A DNA stretch of 33,871 nt from an uncultured Paracoccaceae bacterium (GCA_938049225.1 CALICM010000053.1:1-33871), one strand, 5' to 3'; numbered from the stretch's first letter, positions 7,092 through 15,864 are shown. Notes: a model not told the origin generated them from the letters alone. Translations and numbers: made by a program.

Positions 7092-7982
7092 ATGGGTACT
7101 GGCTGGAGAGCACCAGCCGCCCTTGTGATCACCATTGTTATCTGGGCGGCGTTCTTAGTTGTCACGCGCGCCGCGATGACCGGCGCGCTTGGCGCGCTCG
7201 AGGTTGGGTTAATCCGCTTTGGCGTCGGTGCGGTTCTGTTTATGCCGATTCTGCTGCGCACCGGATTGATGCCCAAAGGCGCCCGGCCTTTGGATGTCTT
7301 GCTGATCCCGCTTTTCGGCGGCATCCTTTTTATCCTGTTGCTGGCGGCGGGCCTTAGGATTGCCCCCGTCGCTGACAGCGGGGTTTTCACCCCCTCGATG
7401 CTGCCGCTTTACGTCGCCATCCTGTCGTTCATCCTGCTGGGCGAGCGTTTCACGCCACTGCGAATGCTTGGGTTTGCCTTGATCGTGCTGGGCGCACTGT
7501 CCGTCGGCATGTGGGAGGCCTTGATCAGCGGGGCGCCGGGTGTTTGGCGTGGGCATCTGAGCTTTACCGCCGCCAGTTTCAGCTGGGCGATCTATACCGT
7601 GATCTACCGACGTTCGGGCCTGTCCGCGGCCGTTGGCGGCGCGTTGATGTGCGGCTGGTCCGCACTGGGGCTGGTTGGGTTAGCCCTGATTTATGGTGTT
7701 GATTTCACGGGCATTCCCTGGCCGGCCCTTGGGATCCAAGTTCTGTTCCAAGGAATCCTGTCGGGCTTTGTGGCGACCTTCACCTTTTTCTACGCCGTCA
7801 CCCATATTGGCGCCTCGCGGACAGCGGCCTTTGCCGCGCTGGTCCCGGTCCTGGCCGCTTTGGGTGGATGGATGTTTCTGGGCGAGACCATCGGCCCGAT
7901 CAAGGGCCTGGGGATCGTGATCGTCGCAACGGGCGTGGCCCTCGCCTCAGGCGCGTTCCCGCTGCGCAAGCGCGTCGCTTAG
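7092..7982 (+). CDS. DMT-superfamily (EamA) transporter
   Basis: The 296 residues are almost entirely hydrophobic, with about ten predicted membrane helices in two EamA repeats of roughly 140 residues each. The first repeat ends near LLGERFTPLRMLGFALIVLG and the second near FLGETIGPIKGLGIVIVATG, the usual end-of-repeat signatures. Such proteins export metabolites or amino acids across the inner membrane, and the substrate is unknown. The ATG is 3 bp from the radical SAM stop without a clear ribosome site of its own, which suggests translational coupling. Its last 36 bp overlap the 3' end of aroB on the other strand. Confidence 0.88.
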   Translation: MGTGWRAPAALVITIVIWAAFLVVTRAAMTGALGALEVGLIRFGVGAVLFMPILLRTGLMPKGARPLDVLLIPLFGGILFILLLAAGLRIAPVADSGVFTPSMLPLYVAILSFILLGERFTPLRMLGFALIVLGALSVGMWEALISGAPGVWRGHLSFTAASFSWAIYTVIYRRSGLSAAVGGALMCGWSALGLVGLALIYGVDFTGIPWPALGIQVLFQGILSGFVATFTFFYAVTHIGASRTAAFAALVPVLAALGGWMFLGETIGPIKGLGIVIVATGVALASGAFPLRKRVA

Positions 7983-9062
7983 AACCCCACGCACAACCGA
8001 AAGATCCACACCGGGGGCGACAAAGGCCGCGCCAATGTCGCGCGCCAGCACAAAGGTGATATCGCCATCGCGCACCTTTTTATCCTGGCGCATCAGATCA
8101 ATCAGGCCGTCGGCATCGGGCAGCGGCCCCGGGATATCCCCCGGATCCGCTTTCATACCCATGGTTTTCAGATGCGCCCGCACCCGGCTGGGCGCCTCTT
8201 GCGGGCACAAGCCCAGCCGCTGCGACAGCTCAAAGGCCAGACCGCAGCCGATCGCGACCGCCTCGCCATGCAGCAGGCGGTCGGAATACCCGGTGGCCGC
8301 CTCAAGCGCGTGGGCAAAGGTATGGCCCAGGTTCAACAAAGCGCGGTCGCCGCGCTCGGTCTCGTCCCGCAAGACGATGTCCGCTTTCATTTTACAGGAT
8401 CGGCGCACTGCCCGCGCGCGCGCCTCCAAATCCCCGGCGGCCAGAGCGGGACCTGCCCCCTCGAGCCATTCAAAAAAGGTCAAATCTCCCAGCAGGCCAT
8501 ATTTCACGACCTCGCCATAGCCCGACAGAAAATCCCGCGCGGGCAAGGTGTTCAGCACATCCAAGTCAGCCAAAACCAGCCTTGGCTGATGAAAAGCGCC
8601 GACCAAATTTTTACCGTGTGTTGTATTGATCCCAGTTTTACCGCCCACACTGCTGTCCACCTGCGCCAGCAGAGTCGTCGGGACCTGGATCACACCAATG
8701 CCGCGCCGGAACACCGCCGCAGCAAAACCCCCTAAATCGCCAATCACGCCACCGCCCAGGGTGACCAGAACGTCGTCCCGCTCGGCCTGTTCATCGAGTA
8801 GCCAGGACACCACTTTCTCCAGCATGGCCCAGCACTTCGTGCTTTCGCCCGCGGGCAGGGCCAGACTGCGCACCTGGTGGTCGGGGCAACCGGCAACCAA
8901 GTGCTGCAGATGGGCCGCCGCCACGGTTTCATCCGTAAGTACAAAGAGCCGCCTGCGCTGCGCCACTGTGCCGATCAAAGCCCCCGCCCGGTCCAACAGG
9001 CCAGCGCCGATGTGGATGTCGTAGGGACGGCCTGGCAAGGGCATCGTGATCACATCCGTCAT
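7947..9062 (-). CDS. aroB: 3-dehydroquinate synthase
   Basis: AroB converts DAHP to 3-dehydroquinate, the second step of the shikimate pathway, using NAD+ and a divalent metal. The 371 residues contain the NAD-binding/active-site stretch GGGVIGDLGG (103-112), PTTLLAQVDSSVGGKTGIN (128-146) and the metal-ligand region LLHGEAVAIG. Length is typical. Its start overlaps the aroK stop by 4 bases, the standard aroK-aroB coupling. The 3' end overlaps the convergent EamA gene by 36 bp. Confidence 0.96.
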   Translation of the reverse strand: MTDVITMPLPGRPYDIHIGAGLLDRAGALIGTVAQRRRLFVLTDETVAAAHLQHLVAGCPDHQVRSLALPAGESTKCWAMLEKVVSWLLDEQAERDDVLVTLGGGVIGDLGGFAAAVFRRGIGVIQVPTTLLAQVDSSVGGKTGINTTHGKNLVGAFHQPRLVLADLDVLNTLPARDFLSGYGEVVKYGLLGDLTFFEWLEGAGPALAAGDLEARARAVRRSCKMKADIVLRDETERGDRALLNLGHTFAHALEAATGYSDRLLHGEAVAIGCGLAFELSQRLGLCPQEAPSRVRAHLKTMGMKADPGDIPGPLPDADGLIDLMRQDKKVRDGDITFVLARDIGAAFVAPGVDLSVVRGVLSDALAQRERA

Positions 9063-9658
9063 ACCAAATCCCTTTGAAGGACAGCCGGGCTGTCTGGCCG
9101 CGCCAGATCAAAGGTCCGGATCGCCTCGAGGATGCGCCGCACCATGACATCATGCGAAAGACCGCTTTCAGAAAGCACCTCGACATCGGCTTGCGCATAA
9201 ATATGCCGCCGATCCTCGAGCAGCCGTTCCAGCACCTCGCGCGGCTCGGGCTGCTGCAGCAACGGGCGCGTGGGCTTGTCCTTGACCCGGTGCCATAGGG
9301 TATCGATAGACGCATTGATCCATACCGACACACCTTGCGCGGCAATCGCCGCGCGGGTGGCCTCGGACAGGAAGGCTCCACCGCCGGTCGCCAGCACCCC
9401 AGGCGGGCCGTTGAGCAGCCTTTGGACGACGCGCGTTTCGCCACTTCGAAACTCTGCCTCGCCATAGCGCTCGAAAATCTCGCGCACGCTCAGGTCGGCG
9501 GCTGCCTCGACCTCCTGGTCCGAATCGTGGAAGGGGACATGGAGAAAACTTGCCAAACGTTTGCCCACGCTGGTCTTTCCGGCCCCCATCAGCCCCACTA
9601 ACACAATCGTCCGGGTCAGCGAGACCGTAATTTTGTGCTCAGCTGCGGAGGACATCAC
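9059..9658 (-). CDS. aroK: Shikimate kinase
   Basis: AroK phosphorylates shikimate with ATP, the fifth step of aromatic amino acid synthesis. The 199-residue protein has the P-loop GLMGAGKTSVGK (22-33), the shikimate-binding Asp in DSDQEVE, the arginine region EAEFRSGE, and the GGGAF shikimate loop. The open frame starts with GTG at 9658, immediately followed by ATG at 9655, and either could be used. It is the first gene of the aroK-aroB pair and is divergent from the small membrane protein at 9780. Confidence 0.95.
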   Translation of the reverse strand: MMSSAAEHKITVSLTRTIVLVGLMGAGKTSVGKRLASFLHVPFHDSDQEVEAAADLSVREIFERYGEAEFRSGETRVVQRLLNGPPGVLATGGGAFLSEATRAAIAAQGVSVWINASIDTLWHRVKDKPTRPLLQQPEPREVLERLLEDRRHIYAQADVEVLSESGLSHDVMVRRILEAIRTFDLARPDSPAVLQRDLV

Positions 9659-9779
9659 TCATGGCTTTCTGCTTGCAAGACAATTGATGTAACCCCAAGA
9701 CCAGCTTAAGTTCCAGAGCGAACAGTTAACGAGGCGCGGACAAGACCGATCCGGGCCCAAACCGCGAGGCAGCCCAGAC

Positions 9780-9914
9780 ATGGGACGGGTGTTTAAATAT
9801 CTGCTGTATTTGGTTCTGATCGGCATCCTTGGCCTGGTGGGTTATGCACTGGTGTCGGACCTGCCACCGCCAGCGGACCGGGTGGTTGTGCCGGTCACGC
9901 CCGATCTGAACTGA
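9780..9914 (+). CDS. Small single-span membrane protein (44 residues)
   Basis: An ATG at 9780 opens a 44-codon frame ending at TGA 9912-9914. The product has a short basic start (MGRVFKY), one membrane span of about 19 residues (LLYLVLIGILGLVGYALV), then a proline/acid tail with PPPADRVVVP. The stop lies 5 bp before the next ATG, so it is transcribed with the large secreted protein and xerD. The peptide looks like a real gene because its hydrophobic segment, tail and tight spacing all fit, but I cannot name the family or its function. Confidence 0.6.
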   Translation: MGRVFKYLLYLVLIGILGLVGYALVSDLPPPADRVVVPVTPDLN

Positions 9915-9919
9915 TCGCG

Positions 9920-11497
9920 ATGCGGGGTCTGTTCAGCGCTTTGATATTGGTGGCCTTGGGCCTGCCAGTGGCCGCAGACGCGCCGCGCAGCGCGATCCCT
10001 TGGCTGTCGGATGTTCTGTCCGAACCGGTGGCCCCGCCCGAGGGCAGCTTTGGCCCCTTTGCCCCCGGATCGGTGCCACGCACGGTGGCGCCCTTTGCCC
10101 CAACGGACATTCAAACCAGTGCTTTGGATGACCCGGTGCGAGACGGCAACGGCCTTTTAACACCAGCGAAGACGGATCTGCCCCTGGATCTGTGGAAGGG
10201 CACATCGGCCCTCAGGGTGCGGCGGTTGTTCGAGACCCGCCGCCCGTCTGGGGTGCCTGCGGCACGCGATCTGTTTCGCACATTGTTGATGGCGCAGACC
10301 GAGCCGCCCATCGGCGCCAGCCCTGAAAACCGGGTGTTGCTCGCGCGGATCGATGTGCTGATGGACAGCGGCATGCTGGTCGAAGCCGAGGCCCTGTTGA
10401 CCTCGGGGGCTTTGACGGACCCCGCCCTGTTTCGGCGCGCCTTCGATGTGGGCCTGCTGACCGGGCGGGCGGATGACCTTTGCGCACAGCTGCGCGAATC
10501 GCCGGGATTGTCCCCCACCCTGCCCGCGCGGGTTTATTGTTTGGCACGCCTGGGCGACTGGCCAGCGGCAAGCCTGACGCTTAATTTGGGGCGCGACGTG
10601 GGGACAATCACCGAGGCCGAGGAAGCGCTTTTGGCGCGCTTCTTAGACCCAGAGATTTACGAGAGCGCACCAACGCTGCCTCTGCCCACGCCACTGACCA
10701 CGCTGGATTTCATCCTGCGCGAGGCAATCGCCTTGCCCCGCCCGACCACAGCCTTGCCGCTGGCCTTCCTGGCCGTGGACGCCGCCGATGGCAGCCCTTT
10801 GAAAGCCCGCCTTGAGGCGCTGGAACGCCTGTTGCGCGAAGGTGCAATCCCGCCTGCCCAGCTTTTCGACGCCTATCGCGACGCCACGCCCGCCGCCTCG
10901 GGCGGGGTGTGGGATCGAATGGCGATGGTGCGCGACCTGGATCGGGCCTTCGCAACCGCCGATGCTGCTGCCGTCATGACGCAACTCCCTCTTGCGGACG
11001 CCTTGTTCGCCGATTTGGGTCTGCGCAAACCCTTTGCCCAGACCTATGCCCGGCAGTTGGCCGCCCTGCCCCGCGAAACGGCCCCTACTGACGCCCGTCG
11101 GATCGTGGCGGAGTTGCTGTTGCTGGCGGGCGAGATGCAAGGCGCCGCCGCTTGGCTGCCTGAAAACAACGATGCGATTGGCAACTTTTATCGCGCGCTG
11201 GCCGAAAACCGTCTGCAGCTGCCCGACACCCCCAACCAGTCGCCGGTGCAGAAGGCTGTTCGCCAAGGGCTGACCGCCCTTTCCGCACCCTCGGAGGCCG
11301 CGGCCCGGATCGAGGGACGGATCACGGTGGGCCAAATTGGGGAAGCCCTAATCCTGACCCTGGACCTGCTGAGTGGCGGGGCCGAGGTGGATCCAGGCGA
11401 TCTGACCGACGCGCTCTATCTGTTGCGCACCGCTGGGCAAGAACCGGTGGCGCGGCAGATCGCGATCGAAACCCTTTTGCTGCTGCCACGGGCCTGA
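9920..11497 (+). CDS. Secreted or membrane-tethered helical-repeat protein of unknown function
   Basis: The 525-residue protein starts with a signal peptide (MRGLFSALILVALGLPVAADA, cleavage after about residue 20). A Pro/Ala-rich stretch follows, then a long all-alpha region with repeated Leu/Ala helices that suggests a TPR-like solenoid. No catalytic motif is visible. The start ATG 9920 follows the 44-residue ORF by 5 bp, and its stop is 3 bp before the GTG of xerD, so the three genes form an operon. A periplasmic scaffold or envelope role is plausible, but that is inference only. Confidence 0.75.
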   Translation: MRGLFSALILVALGLPVAADAPRSAIPWLSDVLSEPVAPPEGSFGPFAPGSVPRTVAPFAPTDIQTSALDDPVRDGNGLLTPAKTDLPLDLWKGTSALRVRRLFETRRPSGVPAARDLFRTLLMAQTEPPIGASPENRVLLARIDVLMDSGMLVEAEALLTSGALTDPALFRRAFDVGLLTGRADDLCAQLRESPGLSPTLPARVYCLARLGDWPAASLTLNLGRDVGTITEAEEALLARFLDPEIYESAPTLPLPTPLTTLDFILREAIALPRPTTALPLAFLAVDAADGSPLKARLEALERLLREGAIPPAQLFDAYRDATPAASGGVWDRMAMVRDLDRAFATADAAAVMTQLPLADALFADLGLRKPFAQTYARQLAALPRETAPTDARRIVAELLLLAGEMQGAAAWLPENNDAIGNFYRALAENRLQLPDTPNQSPVQKAVRQGLTALSAPSEAAARIEGRITVGQIGEALILTLDLLSGGAEVDPGDLTDALYLLRTAGQEPVARQIAIETLLLLPRA

Positions 11498-11500
11498 GCC

Positions 11501-12424
11501 GTGGAAGCCCTGTGGTTTGGTGCGTTCCTGGAAGCCCTGCAAGCGGAACGGGATGCCGCGCCGCGTACACTGGAAAGCTATGCGCGGGATTTGCGCGACT
11601 TCGCGGATCATCTGTCACGACACAACATGACTGTTGAGACGGCTGACCGGCCCGCCATAGAAAGCTATCTTGCGGGCCTTGAGGCGGCGGGCCTGAAACC
11701 CGCCACCAGGGCCCGGCGCCTGTCGGCGATCAAAGGATTTTATCGATTTGCCTTTACCGATGGTCTGCGCACCGACGACCCCGCAGCGTTGATCCCTGGG
11801 CCCAAGCAAGGCCGCCGTCTGCCCAAAACCCTGACCGAGGCCGATGTCGACGCGCTGCTCAGTGCCGCCACCCGCACGGGACGCACGTTTTCCGAGCGGG
11901 CCCGCAACACCTGTTTGATGGAGCTGCTTTATGCGACCGGTTTGCGGGCGACCGAATTGGTGAGCTTGCCAGTGGCTGCGGCCCGCGGCGACCCCAGAAT
12001 GCTGTTCGTGCGTGGCAAAGGCGGGCGCGAGCGGATGGTACCACTGTCGGACCCGGCGCGCATGGCGTTGCAAGGCTGGTTGGAAACACGGGATCAGGCC
12101 GAAGCGGCCCTGGTCGCGGACGGGGGCCAAGCCGCGGCTTCGGCGTTTCTGTTCCCATCTCGCGGCAAAACGGGGCATCTGACCCGTGTGCAGTTCTACC
12201 AAGTGATCAAGCGCATCGCGGTCGAGGCTCGGTTGGACCCGCAGGCGATCTCGCCCCACACTCTGCGTCATGCCTTTGCAACGCATCTGCTAGCCAATGG
12301 CGCCGATTTGCGTGTCATTCAAGCCTTGCTCGGCCACGCCGATGTCGCCACGACCGAGATTTATACCCATGTCCTGCAAGACCGCCTCAAGCAGATCGTG
12401 ATGGAACATCACCCATTGGCCTAA
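11501..12424 (+). CDS. xerD: Site-specific tyrosine recombinase XerD
   Basis: XerD works with XerC at the dif site to resolve chromosome dimers at division. The 307-residue protein has an N-terminal SAM-like core-binding domain (about 1-90) and the catalytic domain. Catalytic residues are R149 (TGLRATEL), K173 (GKGGRER), H253 and R256 (HTLRH), H279 (LLGHAD) and the nucleophile Y288 (TEIYTHV). It starts with GTG at 11501, 3 bp after the previous stop. XerC is close in sequence, but the chromosomal context with no phage genes and the LGHADVATTEIYTHV block favour XerD. Confidence 0.9.
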   Translation: MEALWFGAFLEALQAERDAAPRTLESYARDLRDFADHLSRHNMTVETADRPAIESYLAGLEAAGLKPATRARRLSAIKGFYRFAFTDGLRTDDPAALIPGPKQGRRLPKTLTEADVDALLSAATRTGRTFSERARNTCLMELLYATGLRATELVSLPVAAARGDPRMLFVRGKGGRERMVPLSDPARMALQGWLETRDQAEAALVADGGQAAASAFLFPSRGKTGHLTRVQFYQVIKRIAVEARLDPQAISPHTLRHAFATHLLANGADLRVIQALLGHADVATTEIYTHVLQDRLKQIVMEHHPLA

Positions 12425-12550
12425 ACCTGGTTGAGACCAGCGGGGCCGGCCCAGAACCTGCCCACCCATCCGCGTCCCCCGCTTGAAGCCCTGCCCCCAA
12501 GACCCCATAAGTAAAGGGCTAATCAGCCTGTGCAAGGAGCACCGACAGAA

Positions 12551-13867
12551 ATGGACGCCGAAACCGCAACCCTGTTCGCCAATTGGGACGCCGCCCTATG
12601 GGGGACAATCCTGGCCGTTCTGGGCCTGTTGGCCCTTTCCGCCTTTTTCTCGGGGTCGGAAACTGCCCTGACCGCGGCCTCGCGCGGTAAGCTGCATGGG
12701 ATGTCGGACAAGGGCTCGCGCGGGGCCGATGTCGCCTTGCGCTTGACCGAGGATAACGAGCGCCTGATCGGGGCTGTGCTGCTGGGCAACAACCTGGTGA
12801 ACATCTTGGCCACGTCGCTGGCCACATCGGCCCTGACCCTGCTGTTTGGCGATAGCGGCGTGGCGCTGGCAACCCTGGTCATGACCGCCTTGGTTCTTAT
12901 CTTTGCCGAGGTGATGCCCAAAACCTATGCCATTACAAACCCCGAGGCGGCTGCGGCCCGCGTGGCGCCCATTATTGCCATCGTCGTGCGGACATTCGCA
13001 CCGGTGGTCAACGCAGTACGCTGGCTGGTGCGGGGCGTTCTAGCTTTGATCGGTGTGAAAACCGACCCCGAGGCCAGCATCATGGCCGCGCAGGAGGAGA
13101 TCGCTGGCGCGATCGCGCTGCACCACTCCGAAGGCGCCGTGCAACGCGAGGATCGCGACCGTTTGTTGGGCGCGCTCGACCTGGGCCAGCGTGAGGTCGA
13201 GGAGATCATGCTGCATCGCCAGGACATCGAGATGATCGATGCGGCCGCCCCACCCGACGAGATCCTGTCAAAGTGCCTGAAAAGCACTTTCACCCGCCTG
13301 CCGATCTATCGCGACGATCCCGAGAACATCGTCGGTGTGATCCATGCCAAAGACCTGCTGCGCGCGGTCGATGCTTTGGTGCGCTTGACCAAAGGCGGGT
13401 TGGACAATCTTGAGAACTTCAACGTGATGGATGTCGCGATGGAGCCCTATTTTGTGCCGGAAACCACGACGCTGGACGATCAGATGCGCGAATTTCTGCG
13501 CCGCAAAACACATTTCGCACTGGTGGTTGACGAATACGGCGCACTGCGCGGGTTGATCACGCTTGAAGACATCCTCGAAGAGATTGTCGGCGAGATCGCG
13601 GACGAGCATGACCAGGAAGAGCAAACCCTGACACCAGAGGCCGACGGTAGCGTCTTGATCGATGGGGCGATGACCATTCGCGATCTAAACCGCGCCTGCG
13701 ACTGGTCCCTGCCCGATACCGAGGCCAATACGGTCGCGGGCCTGGTGATCCACGAATCGCAGACGATCCCGACCTTGGGGCAGTCGTTCAACTATCATGG
13801 CTTCCGGTTCCAGGTCGTCGGGCGCGACCGTAATCGCCTGACACAGCTGCGGGTGCGGCGGCTGTAA
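12551..13867 (+). CDS. CNNM/CorC-type membrane protein with CBS pair (HlyC/CorC family)
   Basis: The frame opens with GTG at 12530, but ATG 12551 has AAGGAG 11 bases upstream and is preferred (438 residues). Order of domains: a CNNM/DUF21 membrane domain with four hydrophobic segments (about 10-150, containing the family motif FSGSETA), tandem CBS domains (about 195-325, with TRLPIYRDDPENIVGVIHAKD), and a C-terminal CorC_HlyC domain (about 350-435). The family is linked to Mg2+/Co2+ efflux or divalent-metal homeostasis, and the CBS pair usually senses adenine nucleotides. It ends at the last base before the convergent HerA-like gene, with no room for a terminator between them. Confidence 0.88.
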   Translation: MDAETATLFANWDAALWGTILAVLGLLALSAFFSGSETALTAASRGKLHGMSDKGSRGADVALRLTEDNERLIGAVLLGNNLVNILATSLATSALTLLFGDSGVALATLVMTALVLIFAEVMPKTYAITNPEAAAARVAPIIAIVVRTFAPVVNAVRWLVRGVLALIGVKTDPEASIMAAQEEIAGAIALHHSEGAVQREDRDRLLGALDLGQREVEEIMLHRQDIEMIDAAAPPDEILSKCLKSTFTRLPIYRDDPENIVGVIHAKDLLRAVDALVRLTKGGLDNLENFNVMDVAMEPYFVPETTTLDDQMREFLRRKTHFALVVDEYGALRGLITLEDILEEIVGEIADEHDQEEQTLTPEADGSVLIDGAMTIRDLNRACDWSLPDTEANTVAGLVIHESQTIPTLGQSFNYHGFRFQVVGRDRNRLTQLRVRRL

Positions 13868-15406
13868 TCACCTGCCCTTAAACAGGCCCCCCAGCACGCC
13901 GCGAATGAACCGCCGACCGGACTGTGTGCTGGCGGTTCGGATCGCCGATTTCACCAACATCTCGCCAATGCTGTCCGTTTGTCGCGACCGGCTTCGCCGC
14001 GCGCTTTGCCCGGGGCTGTACCGCCGGGCTTTGGTGTATTTGCTTTCGGCCTCGGCTGCTTCTGCGCGCGCGGCCTCTGCCGCCTCAGCCTCGGCGGCCG
14101 CGGCGGCACGTTTTTCCAGCAGTTCGAACGCACTTTCGCCGTCCACCGCATGATCATAGAGCCCCGCCAGGGGCGAAGACGCGATGACCGCTGCCCGCTC
14201 GGCGGCCTTGAGGGGACCCAGGCGCGACGAGGGGGGGCGGATCAGCACACGTTCCACCACGCTGGGCACACCCTTTTTCTCGAGGGTCGAGACCAGGGCC
14301 TCGCCGACACCTACGTCGCGGATGGCCTCGGCCGTATCGAAACGCTCATTGGGCCGGAAGGTCTGTGCCGCCGCTTTCAACGCCTTCTGGTCGCGCGGGG
14401 TAAAGGCCCGCAGCGCGTGCTGCACCCGGTTGCCCAACTGACCCAGAATATCCTGCGGCACATCGTCGGGGTTCTGTGTCACGAAATAGACGCCCACGCC
14501 TTTCGAGCGGATCAGCCGCGCCACCTGTTCGACCTTGTCGACCAGCGCTTTGGGCGCGTCTTCGAACAACAGATGCGCCTCATCAAAGAAGAACACAAAC
14601 TTCGGTTTGTCCGGATCGCCCACTTCGGGCAGATCCTCGAACAATTCGGACAGCAGCCATAACAGGAAGGTTGCGTAAAGCCGCGGCGCCTGCATCAGTT
14701 TGTCCGCCGCAAGCACGTTGATCCGCCCCGCCCCGCCGGGTGTGGTCGCGATCATGTCGCTCAGCGCCAAGGCTGGTTCGCCGAAAAACTTCGTGGCACC
14801 CTGATTCTCTAGAACGATCAGCCGCCGCTGAATCGCCCCAACCGAGGCGGTCGAGATATTGCCGTATTGCAGCGAGACATCCTTTGCGTTCTCGCCCAGC
14901 CACAAGAGCAACGCGCGCAAGTCTTTGAGGTCGATCAGTGCCAAGCCCTGCTCATCCGCCATACGGAAGGCGATGTTCAACACGCCTTCCTGCGCCTCGG
15001 TCAACTCAAGCAGCCGGGCCAGTAGCAGCGGCCCCATCTCGGTGATTGTGGTACGTACAGGGTGGCCCTGTTCGCCGAACATGTCCCAAAACACGACCGG
15101 GAAATCACTGTAGCCATAGTCGCTAAACCCAATGGTTGCAGCCCTTTTTTGCAGAACCTCATGCAGCTTGTCCGTGGGCAACGCCGCAGTTGCCAGGCCC
15201 GATAAGTCCCCTTTCACATCAGCCAAAAAAACCGGCACACCTGCTGCGGAAAAGCTCTCCGCCAGGATTTGTAATGTCACTGTCTTGCCCGTGCCAGTGG
15301 CCCCTGCCACCAGCCCATGGCGGTTTGCGTACTTCAACTTCAGGCTTTGCGGATCGGTATAGCCCGGACCGCCCCCACCTAGGAAAATCGTCTGCTGCTC
15401 TGACAT
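13868..15406 (-). CDS. HerA-like ATPase (bacterial HerA helicase C-terminal family)
   Basis: The frame extends to 15601, but the family start is the ATG at 15406, preceded by AAGGG, giving 512 residues. Walker A is GATGTGKT (35-42) and Walker B is FFFDEAH (272-278). A later [24 protein letters not shown] block is typical of the bacterial DUF853/HerA-like group. The C-terminus has an Ala/Glu-rich coil (about 430-455) and a basic tail. These hexameric ATPases are assumed to move DNA, but the cellular role of this subgroup is not established. No NurA nuclease or Sir2 partner is adjacent, so a defence role is not supported. Confidence 0.88.
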   Translation of the reverse strand: MSEQQTIFLGGGGPGYTDPQSLKLKYANRHGLVAGATGTGKTVTLQILAESFSAAGVPVFLADVKGDLSGLATAALPTDKLHEVLQKRAATIGFSDYGYSDFPVVFWDMFGEQGHPVRTTITEMGPLLLARLLELTEAQEGVLNIAFRMADEQGLALIDLKDLRALLLWLGENAKDVSLQYGNISTASVGAIQRRLIVLENQGATKFFGEPALALSDMIATTPGGAGRINVLAADKLMQAPRLYATFLLWLLSELFEDLPEVGDPDKPKFVFFFDEAHLLFEDAPKALVDKVEQVARLIRSKGVGVYFVTQNPDDVPQDILGQLGNRVQHALRAFTPRDQKALKAAAQTFRPNERFDTAEAIRDVGVGEALVSTLEKKGVPSVVERVLIRPPSSRLGPLKAAERAAVIASSPLAGLYDHAVDGESAFELLEKRAAAAAEAEAAEAARAEAAEAESKYTKARRYSPGQSARRSRSRQTDSIGEMLVKSAIRTASTQSGRRFIRGVLGGLFKGR

Positions 15407-15475
15407 CGGCGCCCTTTTCTTAATGTAGTGACGATTGTGACATACTAAATTAACCTTTTCGGGCGATAGTGTTTT

Positions 15476-15552
15476 TGGTGATGAAGCGAAAGCGTCATTG
15501 CGTATTTCCTCCCTGTTGGACTGGCCGCGCCCTTTGGTGCGGCCTTTTTTTT
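15476..15552 (+). ncRNA. mmgR: MmgR-like (alpha-r8, formerly suhB) small RNA
   Basis: The segment has the architecture of MmgR, a small RNA that limits polyhydroxybutyrate accumulation in Sinorhizobium meliloti. A 5' stem ATGAAGC-GAAA-GCGTCAT lies at 15481-15498. The single-stranded decamer TTTCCTCCCT (15505-15514), which I recall as the strictly conserved element of this family, follows. A strong intrinsic terminator (15523-15552) ends it. The size of about 77 nt fits. The 5' end is estimated; no confident promoter was found upstream. The decamer can pair with Shine-Dalgarno-like sequences. It lies between divergent herA-like and ialB genes. Confidence 0.7.
15523..15552 (+). terminator. Intrinsic terminator of the MmgR-like sRNA
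   Basis: GGCCGCGCC (15523-15531) pairs with GGTGCGGCC (15536-15544) around a CTTT loop, with one G-U pair. Eight T residues (15545-15552) follow. Confidence 0.9.
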
Positions 15553-15626
15553 GAGCATTCCTCAAGCGTGACCCAAACAAACCTTCATATTTCGTTAACA
15601 AACCCCCTCTTTGCGCATCAGACCGC

Positions 15627-15655
15627 TTGACGTGAAAGACAGCGCTGGATAGCCT
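15627..15655 (+). promoter_or_regulatory. Sigma-70-type promoter for the second RNA candidate (or ialB)
   Basis: TTGACG (15627-15632), a 17-base spacer and TAGCCT (15650-15655) make a near-consensus housekeeping promoter. The predicted start is near 15662. It lies upstream of three stem-loops ending in a terminator. Confidence 0.6.
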
Positions 15656-15661
15656 CTGCCC

Positions 15662-15737
15662 ATAAGTCGGCCGGTCCGACAGGGAGAGAGAGCTGCTTCG
15701 CAGCCAAAAAAGGCATCTGGCATCAGGTGCCTTTTTT
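15662..15737 (+). ncRNA. Candidate small RNA or terminated leader upstream of ialB
   Basis: From the predicted start near 15662 the transcript would be about 76 nt with three stem-loops. These are GTCGG/CCGAC (15666-15680), GCTGC-TTC-GCAGC (15692-15704) and GGCATCTG/CAGGTGCC (15712-15731) followed by six T residues. A purine-rich single-stranded stretch, AGGGAGAGAGA, separates the first two. No ORF fits it. It may be an independent sRNA or a terminated 5' leader controlling ialB, whose ATG lies 128 bp further on. I do not recognise an RNA family. Confidence 0.5.
15712..15737 (+). terminator. Intrinsic terminator between the RNA candidate and ialB
   Basis: GGCATCTG (15712-15719), loop GCAT, CAGGTGCC (15724-15731) with one G-U pair, then TTTTTT (15732-15737). 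Confidence 0.85.
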
Positions 15738-15864
15738 CTTTGTTGCTTTACGATTTGACCTGGGCCCGAAATTTGCCGTCGAGGATGGGGCCGCGCGCGG
15801 CCCGTTGACAGCGCCGATCAGACCTGACACCCCATGCACATCCACAGCATAAGTCGAGAGAGTG

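Noticed and set aside
13868-15406. HerA-based defence system
   Set aside because: The protein belongs to the common bacterial HerA-like group. No nuclease, Sir2 or DUF4297 partner gene is adjacent.
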